From: Candidatus Pelagisphaera phototrophica | Lineage (GTDB): Bacteria > Verrucomicrobiota > Verrucomicrobiia > Opitutales > Opitutaceae | DNA length: 64,000 bases | Assembly (NCBI RefSeq): GCF_014529625.1 | Contig: NZ_CP076039.1 | Coordinates: forward strand, 372,001 to 436,000 | Reading direction: 5' to 3' | Shown: one piece after another, positions 1 to 9,976 of the stretch | How the letters are laid out: the number at the start of each line of letters is the position of its first letter | How positions within the stretch are numbered: the first letter of the stretch is position 1 | Notes under the pieces: generated by a model | Seen by the model: only the letters and a program-made list of their open reading frames with translations | Told to the model about the DNA's origin: nothing | The model's database searches: none | Program-made: the position numbers and the translations under genes

Positions 1-23
1 GTTTCTGACATCTCATAAAACTA

Positions 24-178
24 AGAAAGTGTCCTATGTGTCACTTCCCGAATTTAAAAAGGTAGGGCTGGCTATCCTTCGTCAGCCGAATACGGGAAAG
101 CTCATCGACACGGCCGACTAAGGATAGTCAGCCGCACCATGCCCAACGCAATCGAAACGCCATTTTGAGACACTTTCT
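24..178. repeat. small palindromic (MITE/REP-like) element upstream of carB
   Basis: Nested inverted repeats are visible. The outer arms AGAAAGTGTC (24-33) and GACACTTTCT (169-178) are perfect complements. An inner pair of 22-base arms (66-87 and 112-133), built on GGCTGGCTATCCTT and AAGGATAGTCAGCC, pairs with about three mismatches around a 24-base loop. No open reading frame lies inside. A non-autonomous miniature transposon or REP-type element is the best explanation; a structured leader of carB is an alternative because the element lies within about 230 bases of its start. Confidence 0.5.
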
Positions 179-404
179 AAAATCTAAAAACGCACGGGCA
201 TAGCCCGAGTCGACAGGAGCGCTAGTCAATTCTAACTCAACCCCTTTCTATTGAAGGCATTCATAGACCACCGGCAGGGCCATTCTGCCAGACGTTTACG
301 TCTTCCAACAAAAGCTAGCCAAAAGCGCTTGCTTATTGGGAATATTCGATTCTTTTCACCCTTGCCCAGTATTCCTCTACTGTGGCAAGTTTGAGAAGTT
401 TATC

Positions 405-3400
405 ATGCCAAAACGCGTCGACATCGAATCAATTCTCATCATCGGAGCCGGTCCCATTATTATTGGTCAGGCTTGCGAATTCGACTATTCCGGAACCCAG
501 GCCTGCAAGGCTCTAAAGGAAGAGGGATATAAAGTGATACTGGTCAATAGCAATCCAGCCACTATCATGACCGATCCGGAGTTTGCCGATGTGACTTACA
601 TCGAACCGCTTACGATCGATGCGCTCAAAAAGATCATTGCCAAAGAAAAGCCCGACGCCTTGCTACCAACACTCGGGGGTCAAACCGCTCTCAACCTTTC
701 ACTTGAACTAGATGCGGCTGGCGTGCTTGCAGAGCACAATGTCGAGATGATCGGGGCTAGACCCGCCGCGATCAAAAAGGGAGAGGATCGCGAGCTCTTC
801 AAGGAAGCGATGGTTAAGATTGGACTGGATGTGGCTAAATCCCGCACGGTCAAGTCTCTCGCCGAAGCCAAAGACGCTGCCAAAGAAATCGGAGCCTTTC
901 CGCTTATTATTCGCCCTAGCTTTACCCTGGGTGGGGCCGGGGGCGGTATCGCCTACAATCGGGAAGAGTTCGAAGATATCGTAACCAACGGACTCGATGT
1001 CTCACCGGTTTCGGAAGTCCTGATCGAAGAGTGCCTTCTCGGCTGGAAGGAATACGAGATGGAAGTTATGCGTGACCGAAAGGATCAATGCGTCGTAATC
1101 TGCTCCATCGAGAATTTCGACCCGATGGGGGTCCATACCGGTGACTCCATTACGGTGGCGCCGGCAATGACGCTTTCCGATCGAGAATACCAAGCGATGC
1201 GCGATGCCTCTTTCGCCGTAATCAGGGAGATCGGGGTCGAAACCGGTGGATCCAATATCCAATTTTCTCTCAGCCCTGAGACGGGCCGAATGGTTGTCAT
1301 CGAAATGAATCCGCGTGTATCCAGAAGTTCTGCACTGGCCTCCAAGGCGACCGGGTTTCCTATCGCCAAATTTGCTGCCAAACTTGCCGTTGGATACAGT
1401 CTCGACGAAATCCAGAACGACATCACAAAGAAAACACCAGCCTGTTTCGAACCGACCATTGACTATGTCGTAACGAAAATTCCGCGTTTCACATTCGAAA
1501 AGTTTCAAGGGGCAGACGATACGTTAACCTCCTCCATGAAATCGGTCGGCGAGGCAATGGCGATCGGCCTAACCTTCAAGGAGTCTTTCCAAAAAGCGCT
1601 GCGATCCCTAGAGACTGGGGCCTGGGGATTTGGGGGAGGGAAGCTGGGCGGCGACGATATTCCAACCGAAGAAACCATAAACGGTAAACTCGTTCGCCCC
1701 AATGCGGAGCGCGTCTTCTACCTACGCTACGCCCTGAAAGCAGGATACTCTCTAGAAAAAATCTTTGAGCTGACGAAAATTGATCCCTGGTTTCTCTACC
1801 AGCTCAAGCAGATCAGCGACCTTGAGGATGAGCTGAAAAAGGAAAAGCTGGATACAATAGGTAAAAATCGCTTGCGCACGGCTAAAGAATACGGATTTTC
1901 AGATCGGCAAATTGGAGGCTTTTGCGGATGCGACTGGAAATTGGTAAACGAGAAACGCAAAGACATGGGTATCCCAACCGTTTTTCGTCTAGTCGATACG
2001 TGCGCCGCTGAATTTGAAGCCGAGACTCCGTACTACTATTCTTCATACGGAGCCGAAAACGAGGTCATTCCTTCAAATAAAAAGAAGATTATGATCATCG
2101 GCGGAGGGCCCAACCGAATTGGGCAGGGAATCGAGTTCGACTACTGCTGCGTTCACGCTTCATTCGCACTGCAGGAACTAGGTTACGAATCGGTAATGAT
2201 CAATTCCAACCCGGAAACCGTATCCACAGATTACGACACGTCTGACAAGCTCTATTTCGAGCCCCTTACACTTGAAGATGTACTTGAGGTCTATAACCAA
2301 GAAGGTTGTAGCGGGGCAATCGTTCAATACGGCGGCCAGACTCCTCTCAATCTTGCAACAGAGTTGAAAGCCAACGGAGTCAATATTATCGGCACCTCTC
2401 CCGAAAGCATAGATGCCGCTGAAGACCGCGAGCTTTTTAAGCAAATCCTCGATGAAGTCGGCCTTAAGCAGCCCGACAATCTCACGGCCCTAAACGAGAC
2501 TCAGGCATACGAGTTGGCAAAGAAAGTCGGATTTCCGCTTTTGGTAAGACCTTCATTCGTTCTCGGAGGCCGCGGCATGTTTATCGTCCACGATATAGAT
2601 GAGCTGAGATCCGTAATACACGAAGCCTTTGAAGCCTCACCCGGAAAGCCCGTACTTCTCGACAAGTTTTTGGAGGATGCAATTGAGCTCGATGTTGACT
2701 GTATTTCTGACGGCAAGAAAACCCTTGTCGGAGGAATGCTTGAGCACATCGAGTTTGCCGGTGTCCACAGTGGTGACGCAGCGATGGCTCTGCCACCCCA
2801 CACACTCGACGAGGAAATGATCGAGATCGTCCGCCAAGCGAGCTACCGACTCGCAAAGGCTCTGAAAGTTGTGGGACTGATGAACATCCAATTCGCCATC
2901 AAGGACAACGAGCTCTACGTTCTCGAAGTGAATCCAAGGGCCTCCCGCACCGTTCCATTCGTCTCGAAGGCGATCGGAGTTCCTCTTGCCAAATTGGCGG
3001 CTAAGATCATGACGGGTAAAACATTGGATGAACTCAATTTTACGGAGGAAATGAGTCCCAAGCATTGGTGCATCAAAGAAGCAGTGTTCCCTTTTGTCCG
3101 CTTTCTTGGTTCAACGATCCGTCTCGGTCCGGAAATGCGATCAACGGGTGAGGTCATGGGGCTGGACGAGGACTTTGGCATCGCCTTTGCGAAGACCCAG
3201 GCTGCGGCAAAGCCGGGCCTTCCCGTTGAAGGCAATGTCTTTCTCAGCGTGAAGGATCAGGACAAACCCAAGGCGGTAGAGCTTGCCCAGAAGCTTGTCT
3301 CGCTCGGGTTCAAGGTCTATTCCACGATTGGAACAGCTGATTATTTCAAAGAGAACGGCATCGAGGCGGAAAAGCTATTCCGCATAGCCGAAGGGCGCCC

Positions 3401-3641
3401 CAACGTTCTCGATCTAATTAAGAATGGTGAAATGCAGATGATCATCAACACTCCTTCAGGTATGATGCCTAGAAAAGACGAGAACCGAATCCGATCTGTC
3501 GCCTATGCCAACAATATTTGCATCATGACGACCTTGACCGGCGCGACCGCAGCAGTCGCCGGAATCAGCGCATTGAAAGAAAAAGAATTCGACGTTCGAT
3601 CGCTGCAAAGCTACGTCAACAAAAACGTCGCTACTGTCTAA
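405..3641 (+). CDS. carB: carbamoyl-phosphate synthase large subunit
   Basis: Makes carbamoyl phosphate from bicarbonate, ATP and glutamine-derived ammonia for arginine and pyrimidine synthesis. The 1,078-residue length is that of the full family. Two homologous ATP-grasp halves are seen, with the paired signatures [12 protein letters not shown] and [10 protein letters not shown], and a C-terminal MGS-like allosteric domain ends the protein. The ATG at 405 is chosen because [17 protein letters not shown] is the usual N-terminus; a TTG at 336 would add 23 unconserved residues. No carA lies beside it, so the glutaminase subunit must be elsewhere. ArgF in the nearby arg cluster uses its product. 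Confidence 0.97.
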   Translation: MPKRVDIESILIIGAGPIIIGQACEFDYSGTQACKALKEEGYKVILVNSNPATIMTDPEFADVTYIEPLTIDALKKIIAKEKPDALLPTLGGQTALNLSLELDAAGVLAEHNVEMIGARPAAIKKGEDRELFKEAMVKIGLDVAKSRTVKSLAEAKDAAKEIGAFPLIIRPSFTLGGAGGGIAYNREEFEDIVTNGLDVSPVSEVLIEECLLGWKEYEMEVMRDRKDQCVVICSIENFDPMGVHTGDSITVAPAMTLSDREYQAMRDASFAVIREIGVETGGSNIQFSLSPETGRMVVIEMNPRVSRSSALASKATGFPIAKFAAKLAVGYSLDEIQNDITKKTPACFEPTIDYVVTKIPRFTFEKFQGADDTLTSSMKSVGEAMAIGLTFKESFQKALRSLETGAWGFGGGKLGGDDIPTEETINGKLVRPNAERVFYLRYALKAGYSLEKIFELTKIDPWFLYQLKQISDLEDELKKEKLDTIGKNRLRTAKEYGFSDRQIGGFCGCDWKLVNEKRKDMGIPTVFRLVDTCAAEFEAETPYYYSSYGAENEVIPSNKKKIMIIGGGPNRIGQGIEFDYCCVHASFALQELGYESVMINSNPETVSTDYDTSDKLYFEPLTLEDVLEVYNQEGCSGAIVQYGGQTPLNLATELKANGVNIIGTSPESIDAAEDRELFKQILDEVGLKQPDNLTALNETQAYELAKKVGFPLLVRPSFVLGGRGMFIVHDIDELRSVIHEAFEASPGKPVLLDKFLEDAIELDVDCISDGKKTLVGGMLEHIEFAGVHSGDAAMALPPHTLDEEMIEIVRQASYRLAKALKVVGLMNIQFAIKDNELYVLEVNPRASRTVPFVSKAIGVPLAKLAAKIMTGKTLDELNFTEEMSPKHWCIKEAVFPFVRFLGSTIRLGPEMRSTGEVMGLDEDFGIAFAKTQAAAKPGLPVEGNVFLSVKDQDKPKAVELAQKLVSLGFKVYSTIGTADYFKENGIEAEKLFRIAEGRPNVLDLIKNGEMQMIINTPSGMMPRKDENRIRSVAYANNICIMTTLTGATAAVAGISALKEKEFDVRSLQSYVNKNVATV

Positions 3642-3687
3642 GGAGGTGGCTGTTTAGTTAGTCCGACTCTCGACTTTTTAGGTTCTG

Positions 3688-4548
3688 ATGAATCCCAATT
3701 CTTCAAGAATAATTGCCCTTCTTTCCGGCCCTGACCAAAAGGGCCTAGTAGCGAAAGTCGCGAGCTGGATCTACGAACGCGAGGGCAACATTATCCACGC
3801 TGATCAACATCGCGACCAGGAAGAAGGCGTCTTTTTCCAGCGAGTTGAGTGGGCCGTCGAAGGCAACAGGTCCGCCGAAGTCGAAGCAGCCGCTTTTCGT
3901 GATTTCGGCGATTCCATAGGCATGCGAACCAACGTTGCCATCCCCGGAACGAAGCCTAAGGTCGCACTGTTCGTATCTAAGGCCAACCACTGCTTCCACG
4001 ATTTGGTCCTAAGATGGAAAGCGGGCGACTTTCCATGTGACATCAACCTTGTGATCTCTAACCACGAAACGTTGAAGCCTAGTTCCGAATGGTACGGGAT
4101 TCCGTTCGAGCACGTTCCAGTGACCAAGGAATCTAAGTCTGAAGCCGAAGCGAGGCAACTCTCCCTGCTTAGAAGCTACGACATCGATCTAGTCATAATG
4201 GCAAGATACATGCAGGTGCTTTCAGCCATCTTTCTCGATACCTGGGGTAAACCGGTAATTAATATTCACCACTCTTTCCTTCCCGCATTCGCTGGCGCCA
4301 GGCCCTATCATCAAGCGCACAAGAAAGGCGTAAAACTGATCGGGGCAACCGCTCACTACGCCACGGCCGAACTCGATCAAGGCCCCATAATCCACCAAGC
4401 CGTTGCTCAAATCACACATCGAAATAGCGTTCAGGACCTTATCCGTAAAGGGCGCGACTTAGAGAAGATGACCCTCGCCCAAGCCGTTTCCTGGCATCTA
4501 GAAAACCGTATACTGGTCTACGAAAACAAAACGGTCGTTTTTGATTAG
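3688..4548 (+). CDS. purU: formyltetrahydrofolate deformylase
   Basis: Hydrolyses 10-formyl-tetrahydrofolate to formate and tetrahydrofolate, balancing one-carbon pools. The 286 residues show an N-terminal ACT domain (about 1-85; IALLSGPDQKGLVAKVASW) followed by a formyltransferase-fold domain with the catalytic stretch VINIHHSFLPAF and the later Asp in LDQGPIIHQ, matching the Asn-His-Asp triad of the family. It lies 46 bases after carB on the same strand and may be cotranscribed. A strong AAGGAGGTGG sits at 3640-3649, but about 40 bases before the ATG, too far to act as its ribosome site. Confidence 0.93.
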   Translation: MNPNSSRIIALLSGPDQKGLVAKVASWIYEREGNIIHADQHRDQEEGVFFQRVEWAVEGNRSAEVEAAAFRDFGDSIGMRTNVAIPGTKPKVALFVSKANHCFHDLVLRWKAGDFPCDINLVISNHETLKPSSEWYGIPFEHVPVTKESKSEAEARQLSLLRSYDIDLVIMARYMQVLSAIFLDTWGKPVINIHHSFLPAFAGARPYHQAHKKGVKLIGATAHYATAELDQGPIIHQAVAQITHRNSVQDLIRKGRDLEKMTLAQAVSWHLENRILVYENKTVVFD

Positions 4549-4727
4549 CGGAACCGGATTGGTGCCAATAGATCTTGGATTATTTGGGCTCTAGGCCAAT
4601 TGCATCTGGTTTTCACCGTAATCCGGGAGGCCGTTCATAATCTAATTCAACCGGTTTGATGACGAAAGTGCTTTAAAAAGCCTAGAAATCGCGCTCAATC
4701 ACCTTCTCCCAAAAACAGGCGAAGATT

Positions 4728-5420
4728 ATGGCCCAACCAACCGACAAAAACCCAACTCCAAAAAGCGACGAGCGCAATATCGTCGATTCCGCAATTTTCA
4801 GTAGTGGCGATCTTCAAGATCAAATCACCCTGATTTGGGAGAAGAATAAGAAGTTAATCATCTATTCCATAGCTGGGGTCTTCGCCGTTTTCGGGGTATA
4901 CCACCTGAGTGGTTTTATGATTGAGCAAGGTCGACTCGCCGTACAGGAGGACTATACATCGGCAGACGATAGTGCCTCGAAACTCGCCTTTGCCCAGAAA
5001 GAGTCCGGACATCCACTCAGCGGCTTTGCCTATAAGGAACTCGCCGCCGAAGCCTACGAGGAAGGCGACTATGCGAAGGCATCCGAGTATTTTGAAAACG
5101 CTTCAGATTCAGCCAAAGGAGTGATCAAAGAAGCTGCCCAGATGGGCCACGCCATGGCTTTAATTCAAACCGGTCATTCCGATCAGGCAGAGTCTATTTT
5201 AAAAGAGCTAGTTTCCAATGAAAACGCCGGAAATCTTGCTGAAGCGCGCTACCGGCTAGCTGCCCTCGCCGTTGAAAATGAAGATTTTGAGTACGCTCGG
5301 ACGCTGATAGCCGACCTTCAGACCAACTTTTCCCAAGAAACGTTTTACTGGATTCAGAAGGCAATGACTTTGCAAACCAAGCTACCGGCGGAAGAACCCT
5401 CCCCTAATCCCGAAAGTTAA
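4728..5420 (+). CDS. membrane-anchored TPR protein (YfgM-like)
   Basis: A 230-residue protein with a charged N-terminus of about 40 residues, one hydrophobic segment at about 43-64 (LIIYSIAGVFAVFGVYHLSG), then helical tetratricopeptide-like repeats rich in Ala, Glu and Tyr, and a short Pro/Glu/Ser tail. The layout (cytoplasmic N-terminus, single helix, periplasmic TPRs) resembles YfgM/TPR_21 proteins that assist Sec-dependent export and envelope folding. That role is inferred from architecture only. It stands alone, 180 bases after purU. Confidence 0.7.
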   Translation: MAQPTDKNPTPKSDERNIVDSAIFSSGDLQDQITLIWEKNKKLIIYSIAGVFAVFGVYHLSGFMIEQGRLAVQEDYTSADDSASKLAFAQKESGHPLSGFAYKELAAEAYEEGDYAKASEYFENASDSAKGVIKEAAQMGHAMALIQTGHSDQAESILKELVSNENAGNLAEARYRLAALAVENEDFEYARTLIADLQTNFSQETFYWIQKAMTLQTKLPAEEPSPNPES

Positions 5421-5477
5421 CCCGCCCATTCGCCCACCGATCATATTTCAAGCAATTCTCACGCCCAATCTTAACAA

Positions 5478-5503
5478 TTTTTATCGATAGCTATTGATAA
5501 AAA
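5478..5503. promoter_or_regulatory. 26-bp near-perfect palindrome, probable operator of the PaaX-like gene
   Basis: The core TATCGATAGCTATTGATA (5482-5499) reads the same on both strands apart from one mismatched pair, and five T/A pairs on each side extend the dyad to 5478-5503. The axis lies between 5490 and 5491. It covers the first possible start codon of the PaaX-like gene (TTG, 5494), a position suited to autorepression. The 13-base half ATCGATAGCTATT is repeated exactly after the gene at 6320-6332. Confidence 0.6.
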
Positions 5504-6297
5504 CACACAAAATTGCCTTGAAACTTGGCCCAAAAACAAGAGACATACTCGAATTAATTTTGCTCGTTGGGACCGACGCACTGACTAGCCTTCCTCTGAG
5601 GAACTATCATTCTCTCGCCGGATGGGAATCGGAACACGCTTTGCGAAGGCAACTCCGAGCGATGCAAAATCGAGGATTGATCACGCTAAACGGCGAAAAA
5701 CCCGCCGATTGGGTGCCACAAATAACTAAGGTTGGGCGACACCTGGCCAGAAACGAAATCGATCCGCAAGTCGCTTGGTCAAGCCCTTGGGACGGCAAAT
5801 GGCACATCGTTTCTTTCGACCTTCCTCAAGATCAACCCTCTCGACGGTATCAATTGAATTCATGGCTGAAACGACAGCGTTTCGGACGGCTACAAGGGAG
5901 TTTATGGATTTCGCACAGGTTTTCCCAGAATTGGTCCGAAGCCGTCTCCCAAATTGATGCAAATCCGCACGACATAATCTTCCTGGCCAGTACTTCCATT
6001 GGGAAATTGAGTGCTGAACAGATTGTAGCCAATGCTTGGGATTTTAAAAAAATCAATGCTCTTTACGGCGAGTATCTCCAATTTTTAACATTTAATCCAC
6101 CCGCCCATTCGGGTGCACGTCAGATGACAGAATCCCCAATAAACTGGTTTCGTTCTGAGCATTCACTCTGGAGGAAGGCGTATTCGCTGGATCCCTTTCT
6201 TTCGAAAGAACTTCTGCCCTCCGGCTACCTTGGTTATAAGGCGTTCCTCGCAAGACAAGAAATGTTTAAGACCAACGTACTACAAGATGTACAGTAA
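5494..6297 (+). CDS. PaaX-family transcriptional regulator
   Basis: The 267 residues follow the PaaX plan: an N-terminal winged-helix part (LGPKTRDILELILLVGTDAL; LRRQLRAMQNRGLI), the signature central region WDGKWHIVSFDLPQ with RFGRLQGSLWIS (a Cas2-like fold in this family), and a C-terminal PaaX domain. PaaX of E. coli represses phenylacetate degradation and answers to its CoA thioester; no catabolic genes are present here, so the ligand is unknown. The listed start is TTG 5494 inside the palindrome; TTG 5518, giving MKLGPKTRD, is an equally plausible start just downstream of it. The gene is convergent with argG. Confidence 0.75.
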   Translation: MIKTHKIALKLGPKTRDILELILLVGTDALTSLPLRNYHSLAGWESEHALRRQLRAMQNRGLITLNGEKPADWVPQITKVGRHLARNEIDPQVAWSSPWDGKWHIVSFDLPQDQPSRRYQLNSWLKRQRFGRLQGSLWISHRFSQNWSEAVSQIDANPHDIIFLASTSIGKLSAEQIVANAWDFKKINALYGEYLQFLTFNPPAHSGARQMTESPINWFRSEHSLWRKAYSLDPFLSKELLPSGYLGYKAFLARQEMFKTNVLQDVQ

Positions 6298-6319
6298 CAG
6301 ATCACCTTTATCAATTCTC

Positions 6320-6332
6320 ATCGATAGCTATT
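6320..6332. repeat. second copy of the PaaX-gene palindrome half
   Basis: ATCGATAGCTATT matches 5483-5495 exactly, in the same orientation. The surrounding dyad is much weaker than the upstream copy. It lies between the convergent ends of the PaaX-like gene and argG and could be a secondary binding site or the trace of an insertion target. Confidence 0.4.
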
Positions 6333-6395
6333 TAACTCAATTGCTAAGATTGGGAGAGCTTTCTTGTCTTGGAGGAGTTCCGCTTTTCAGGGGTT

Positions 6396-7625
6396 CTATT
6401 GTTCGATGAATTCTTTCTGGGAGCCGAACCGGGCTTTTAGGCGGAGTCCCTGTAAGCGGATAAATCCTGTCGCATCGTCCGGATTGTAGTCGCTTTGCAC
6501 CCCTTCCATCGAAGCAATGTCCTCATTGTAAAGTGAATAAGGAGACTTACGTCCGACGGTAGTTACATTGCCCTTGTATAGTTTTAGCCGTACGGTACCG
6601 GTTACGCTTTTTTGGCTGTTGTCGATAAAGGCCTGGAGCGCTTCACGCTCGGGCGCATACCAGAACCCATTGTATATAAGTTCTGCATACTTGGGTATTA
6701 AACTATCACGCAGGTGCTCTAAATCTCGGTCCATAGTGATAGACTCGATCTGTTTGTGGCCCATCATCAGAATCGTTCCACCAGGCGTTTCATAAACGCC
6801 TCGACTTTTCATACCAACAAATCGGTTCTCCACTATATCCACTCTTCCGATACCGTGCTTTCCTGCTAGAGAGTTTAAAGTTTTTAGTACTTTCGCAGAG
6901 CTGAGCGATTGTCCATTGACCGCCACGCAATCACCCTTTTCGAAATCAAGTTCAACGTACTCGGCTTCGTTCGGAGCATCTTCAGGATCGACAGACAATT
7001 TGTACATTGCCTTATTTTCCTTCGTGGTTGGGTCGAACCAGGGATCCTCCAAAATACCCGCCTCGTAGGAGATGTGGAGAAGGTTACGATCCATCGAGTA
7101 GGGTTTTGAGGCAGAAGCTTCCACGTTAATGCCGTTTTCTGCGCAATAGGAAATCATCTCGCTTCGGCCTGGAAATGCTTTGCGGAAAACTTCCATTCGC
7201 CAAGGCGAAATCGTCTGTAAATCGGGGGCCAACGCAGCATAGGCCAGTTCGAACCGCACTTGATCGTTGCCTTTACCAGTGGCGCCATGGGCAAGTGCGT
7301 CCGCTCCGACTTTGCGGGCGAGGTCAATATGAGCTTTACCGATTAAGGGCCGCGCAATGGAGGTGCCCAAAAAATACTGTCCCTCATAGATTGCGTTGGC
7401 CCGTATTATTGGGTAGATAAAATCTGACGCAAACTCTTCAACGAGATCGAGTGTATAGTGCTCGGAGGCACCTGTAGCCCTGGATTTCTCCTCAAGACCC
7501 TCTAGCTCCTCTTCCTGCCCAACGTCAGCAGCAAAAGTGACAACCTCCGCGTTGTAATGATCTTTTAACCACCGAACGAGCACCGAAGTGTCTAGTCCGC
7601 CTGAGTATGCGAGTGCTATCTTCAT
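6396..7625 (-). CDS. argG: argininosuccinate synthase
   Basis: Joins citrulline and aspartate with ATP to form argininosuccinate, the seventh step of arginine synthesis. The 409-residue protein begins with the N-type ATP pyrophosphatase loop [17 protein letters not shown] and carries [18 protein letters not shown], both hallmarks of ArgG. It is the last gene of the minus-strand series argC-J-B-D-F-G, with about 90 bases separating it from argF. argH is not in the window. Confidence 0.97.
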   Translation of the reverse strand: MKIALAYSGGLDTSVLVRWLKDHYNAEVVTFAADVGQEEELEGLEEKSRATGASEHYTLDLVEEFASDFIYPIIRANAIYEGQYFLGTSIARPLIGKAHIDLARKVGADALAHGATGKGNDQVRFELAYAALAPDLQTISPWRMEVFRKAFPGRSEMISYCAENGINVEASASKPYSMDRNLLHISYEAGILEDPWFDPTTKENKAMYKLSVDPEDAPNEAEYVELDFEKGDCVAVNGQSLSSAKVLKTLNSLAGKHGIGRVDIVENRFVGMKSRGVYETPGGTILMMGHKQIESITMDRDLEHLRDSLIPKYAELIYNGFWYAPEREALQAFIDNSQKSVTGTVRLKLYKGNVTTVGRKSPYSLYNEDIASMEGVQSDYNPDDATGFIRLQGLRLKARFGSQKEFIEQ

Positions 7626-7718
7626 TTTTGATACGATTGAATGGTTAACCGCGAATTACACGAATAAATTTAGAAATATCCAACTCATACCTATCCGTTC
7701 TATAATTGTATGGGAAAT

Positions 7719-8663
7719 TTAAGCCCGGACCCCTTGGGCGAGCACCGCCATAATCGCCTTTTGGGTATGGAGCCGGTTTTCAGCTTGGTCAAAGATGATT
7801 GACTTGGAACCGTAGAGGACGTCTTCCTTCACCTCCATACCCTTATACGCTGGAAGGTCGTGCATAAATAACGCGTTTGGCTGTCCTAGTTTCATCAGAT
7901 CCGAAGTGACCGAATAGGGACTCATTACAGCGATCCGTTCAGTTGATTCTTCCTCCTGTCCCATGCTTACCCAGGTGTCCGTATATAGCACATCCGCATC
8001 GCGAGCGGCGGCCTCAGGATCGTTTGTGAAGCGATAGGTTGGCGTATAACCACTCTCGGCGAGTATTTTCTTGATCTCCGATCCCGGCTCATAACCGTCT
8101 GGCCCAGCGAGTACTAATTCCATCCCAAAAAGCGCTGCTCCTAGAATCCAGGAATTTGCAATATTGTTGGCCGTATCACCAAAGTACGCCATCTTCTTAC
8201 CTTTTAGAGACTCTAGATGGTTTGTTCCGTCGGACCATCGTTCCGCCATTGAGAACGCATCGGTATAGGTCTGGCAGGGATGAAGAAAATCGGTCAATGC
8301 ATTGATCACAGGAATCGATCCCATTTTCGAAAGTTCTTCCAGTTCGCTTTGTTCGAAGGTGCGTACAATGAGTCCATGGACAAAACGCGACAGCACATTT
8401 GCGGTATCATAAACGGACTCACCACGACCCAATTGGATATCGTTCTTGTTTAGAAATATAGGATGCCCTCCCAGTTCATGAATACCCACGTCGAAGGAAA
8501 CTCGTGTTCGAGTACTCGATTTTGAGAAAATCATCGCCCAAGTCTGACCTTTAAGCGAAGGAGGCGTGTGACGGCCTCGACCCTTTTTAAAGCTTTGAGC
8601 CAGTGCTAATACTTCGCTTGCTTGATGAGGAGCGAAATCTGTTTCTTTCAAAAAATGTGCCAT
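7719..8663 (-). CDS. argF: ornithine carbamoyltransferase
   Basis: Transfers the carbamoyl group of carbamoyl phosphate to ornithine, giving citrulline. Seen: the carbamoyl-phosphate loop SKSSTRTRVSF (about residues 47-57), DFLHPCQTYTD and the Asp-Thr-Trp segment DTWVSMGQEEE. The ATG at 8663 is chosen because MAHFLKETDF is a typical N-terminus; an upstream start at 8678 adds five residues. The ornithine-binding motif, usually His-Cys-Leu-Pro, reads FMHDLPAYKG, with Asp in the Cys position. An acetyl- or succinylornithine carbamoyltransferase is less likely, since argJ already yields free ornithine. Confidence 0.9.
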   Translation of the reverse strand: MAHFLKETDFAPHQASEVLALAQSFKKGRGRHTPPSLKGQTWAMIFSKSSTRTRVSFDVGIHELGGHPIFLNKNDIQLGRGESVYDTANVLSRFVHGLIVRTFEQSELEELSKMGSIPVINALTDFLHPCQTYTDAFSMAERWSDGTNHLESLKGKKMAYFGDTANNIANSWILGAALFGMELVLAGPDGYEPGSEIKKILAESGYTPTYRFTNDPEAAARDADVLYTDTWVSMGQEEESTERIAVMSPYSVTSDLMKLGQPNALFMHDLPAYKGMEVKEDVLYGSKSIIFDQAENRLHTQKAIMAVLAQGVRA

Positions 8664-8706
8664 AATTGGTTTTTCCAACTTAATTGTATTAACGATGCTG
8701 CGTCAC

Positions 8707-9936
8707 CTATACTGCCGCGTTATTTGCCGTTGCTCTTTCCCTTACCGCTGCGCTAAATATTTCCAGAGCCTTATCGAAATCCTGTTTCGTCGCCGTCAAT
8801 GCAGGAAGAAAGCGAACGACATCAGCCCCCGCCGGAGGAAGGATTAGTCCACCTTCTCTTAATTTGGCAACCACATCAAAAGACGAATCCGCAATCTGGA
8901 TTCCGATCATGAATCCCGCTCCACGAATATCCAGAATATACTCAGGAAGTTCCGTCTTGAGTTCATTCAAACGCTTAAGTACGTATTCACTATTGGTTAC
9001 GACGTTTTGAAGGAGATTCTCCTCTTCGATCGTTTCCAGAACTGCGAGGGACGCAGCGGCGATGAGTGGAGTACCTCCAAAAGTAGTGCCATGCGTCCCT
9101 GGCTGGAAAAGCTCCGCGTGCGGATCACGGATCCAAACCGCCCCGATGGGAACCCCACCACCCAGACCTTTCGCCATTCCAATTGCGTCTGGCCTAATAC
9201 CCGCTTTCTCAAAGGCAAAGAAGTGACCGGTTCTTCCCACGCCACATTGTACCTCATCAATTAAAAGCAGCACTCCACGCTCATCGCAAAGATTCCGCAA
9301 GCCCTGTAAGAATTCAATGGTTGCAGGGAAAATGCCTCCTTCTCCCTGTATTGTTTCTATAAATACAGCTGCCGTTTCTGAGTCAATCGCCGCGGTGAAG
9401 CTCTCAAGATTGTTAAGTTCGGCAAAAACGAAGCCTTCAACAAGAGGTGCGAAACCTTGCTGGATTTTCACTTTTGGCGTAGCGCTCATTCCACCAAAAG
9501 TACGGCCATGGAAGGCATTTTCCGCACAAACAATTTTGTATTGCTTGCCTTCCAATCCGGCATTCTGGCAACCGTAGAGCCGTGCTAATTTTATTAGCGT
9601 TTCATTCGCTTCAGCTCCACTGTTGCAAAAGAACACTTTTCCCTTTCCACCCGCTTTTTCATTCAGCTTTGCGGCCAGAATCGCCTGGTTCTGATTGCGA
9701 TACAAATTGCTAACACACAACAGTTCCGCCGCTTGTTCCTGGATTGCGGTAACCAACTTTGGGTGACAATGCCCGATACTCGTCACTGCAATTCCAGAGC
9801 AGAAATCCAAATATTCCTTCCCTGTGTCATCCCATAGTTGAAGCCCACGACCACGCACGTACGTTACGGGCGGTAATCCGTAATTGCCAAGTACATTATC
9901 GAAATAGAGCTCCTCAGTGTTCGTATTTTCTTTCAT
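8707..9936 (-). CDS. argD: acetylornithine aminotransferase
   Basis: A PLP-dependent class III aminotransferase converting N-acetylglutamate semialdehyde to N-acetylornithine with glutamate as donor. The start is set at ATG 9936 (MKENTNTEELYFDNVLGNYG); the frame stays open upstream to 10050 but those residues are unlike the family and overlap argB. Motifs: GSGAEAN-like NSGAEANETLIKLAR, the PLP Asp region LLIDEVQCGVGRTG and the Schiff-base Lys in GMAKGLGGGVP. Length after trimming is 409 residues, as usual. It lies between argB and argF. Confidence 0.95.
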   Translation of the reverse strand: MKENTNTEELYFDNVLGNYGLPPVTYVRGRGLQLWDDTGKEYLDFCSGIAVTSIGHCHPKLVTAIQEQAAELLCVSNLYRNQNQAILAAKLNEKAGGKGKVFFCNSGAEANETLIKLARLYGCQNAGLEGKQYKIVCAENAFHGRTFGGMSATPKVKIQQGFAPLVEGFVFAELNNLESFTAAIDSETAAVFIETIQGEGGIFPATIEFLQGLRNLCDERGVLLLIDEVQCGVGRTGHFFAFEKAGIRPDAIGMAKGLGGGVPIGAVWIRDPHAELFQPGTHGTTFGGTPLIAAASLAVLETIEEENLLQNVVTNSEYVLKRLNELKTELPEYILDIRGAGFMIGIQIADSSFDVVAKLREGGLILPPAGADVVRFLPALTATKQDFDKALEIFSAAVRERATANNAAV

Positions 9937-9976
9937 CTCAATTTTTGTATAGCTAAGGCGTATCCAGTAAGTTCTC

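Noticed and set aside
336-404. N-terminal extension of CarB from TTG 336.
   Set aside because: The extra 23 residues are not like the family, and ATG 405 gives the standard N-terminus.
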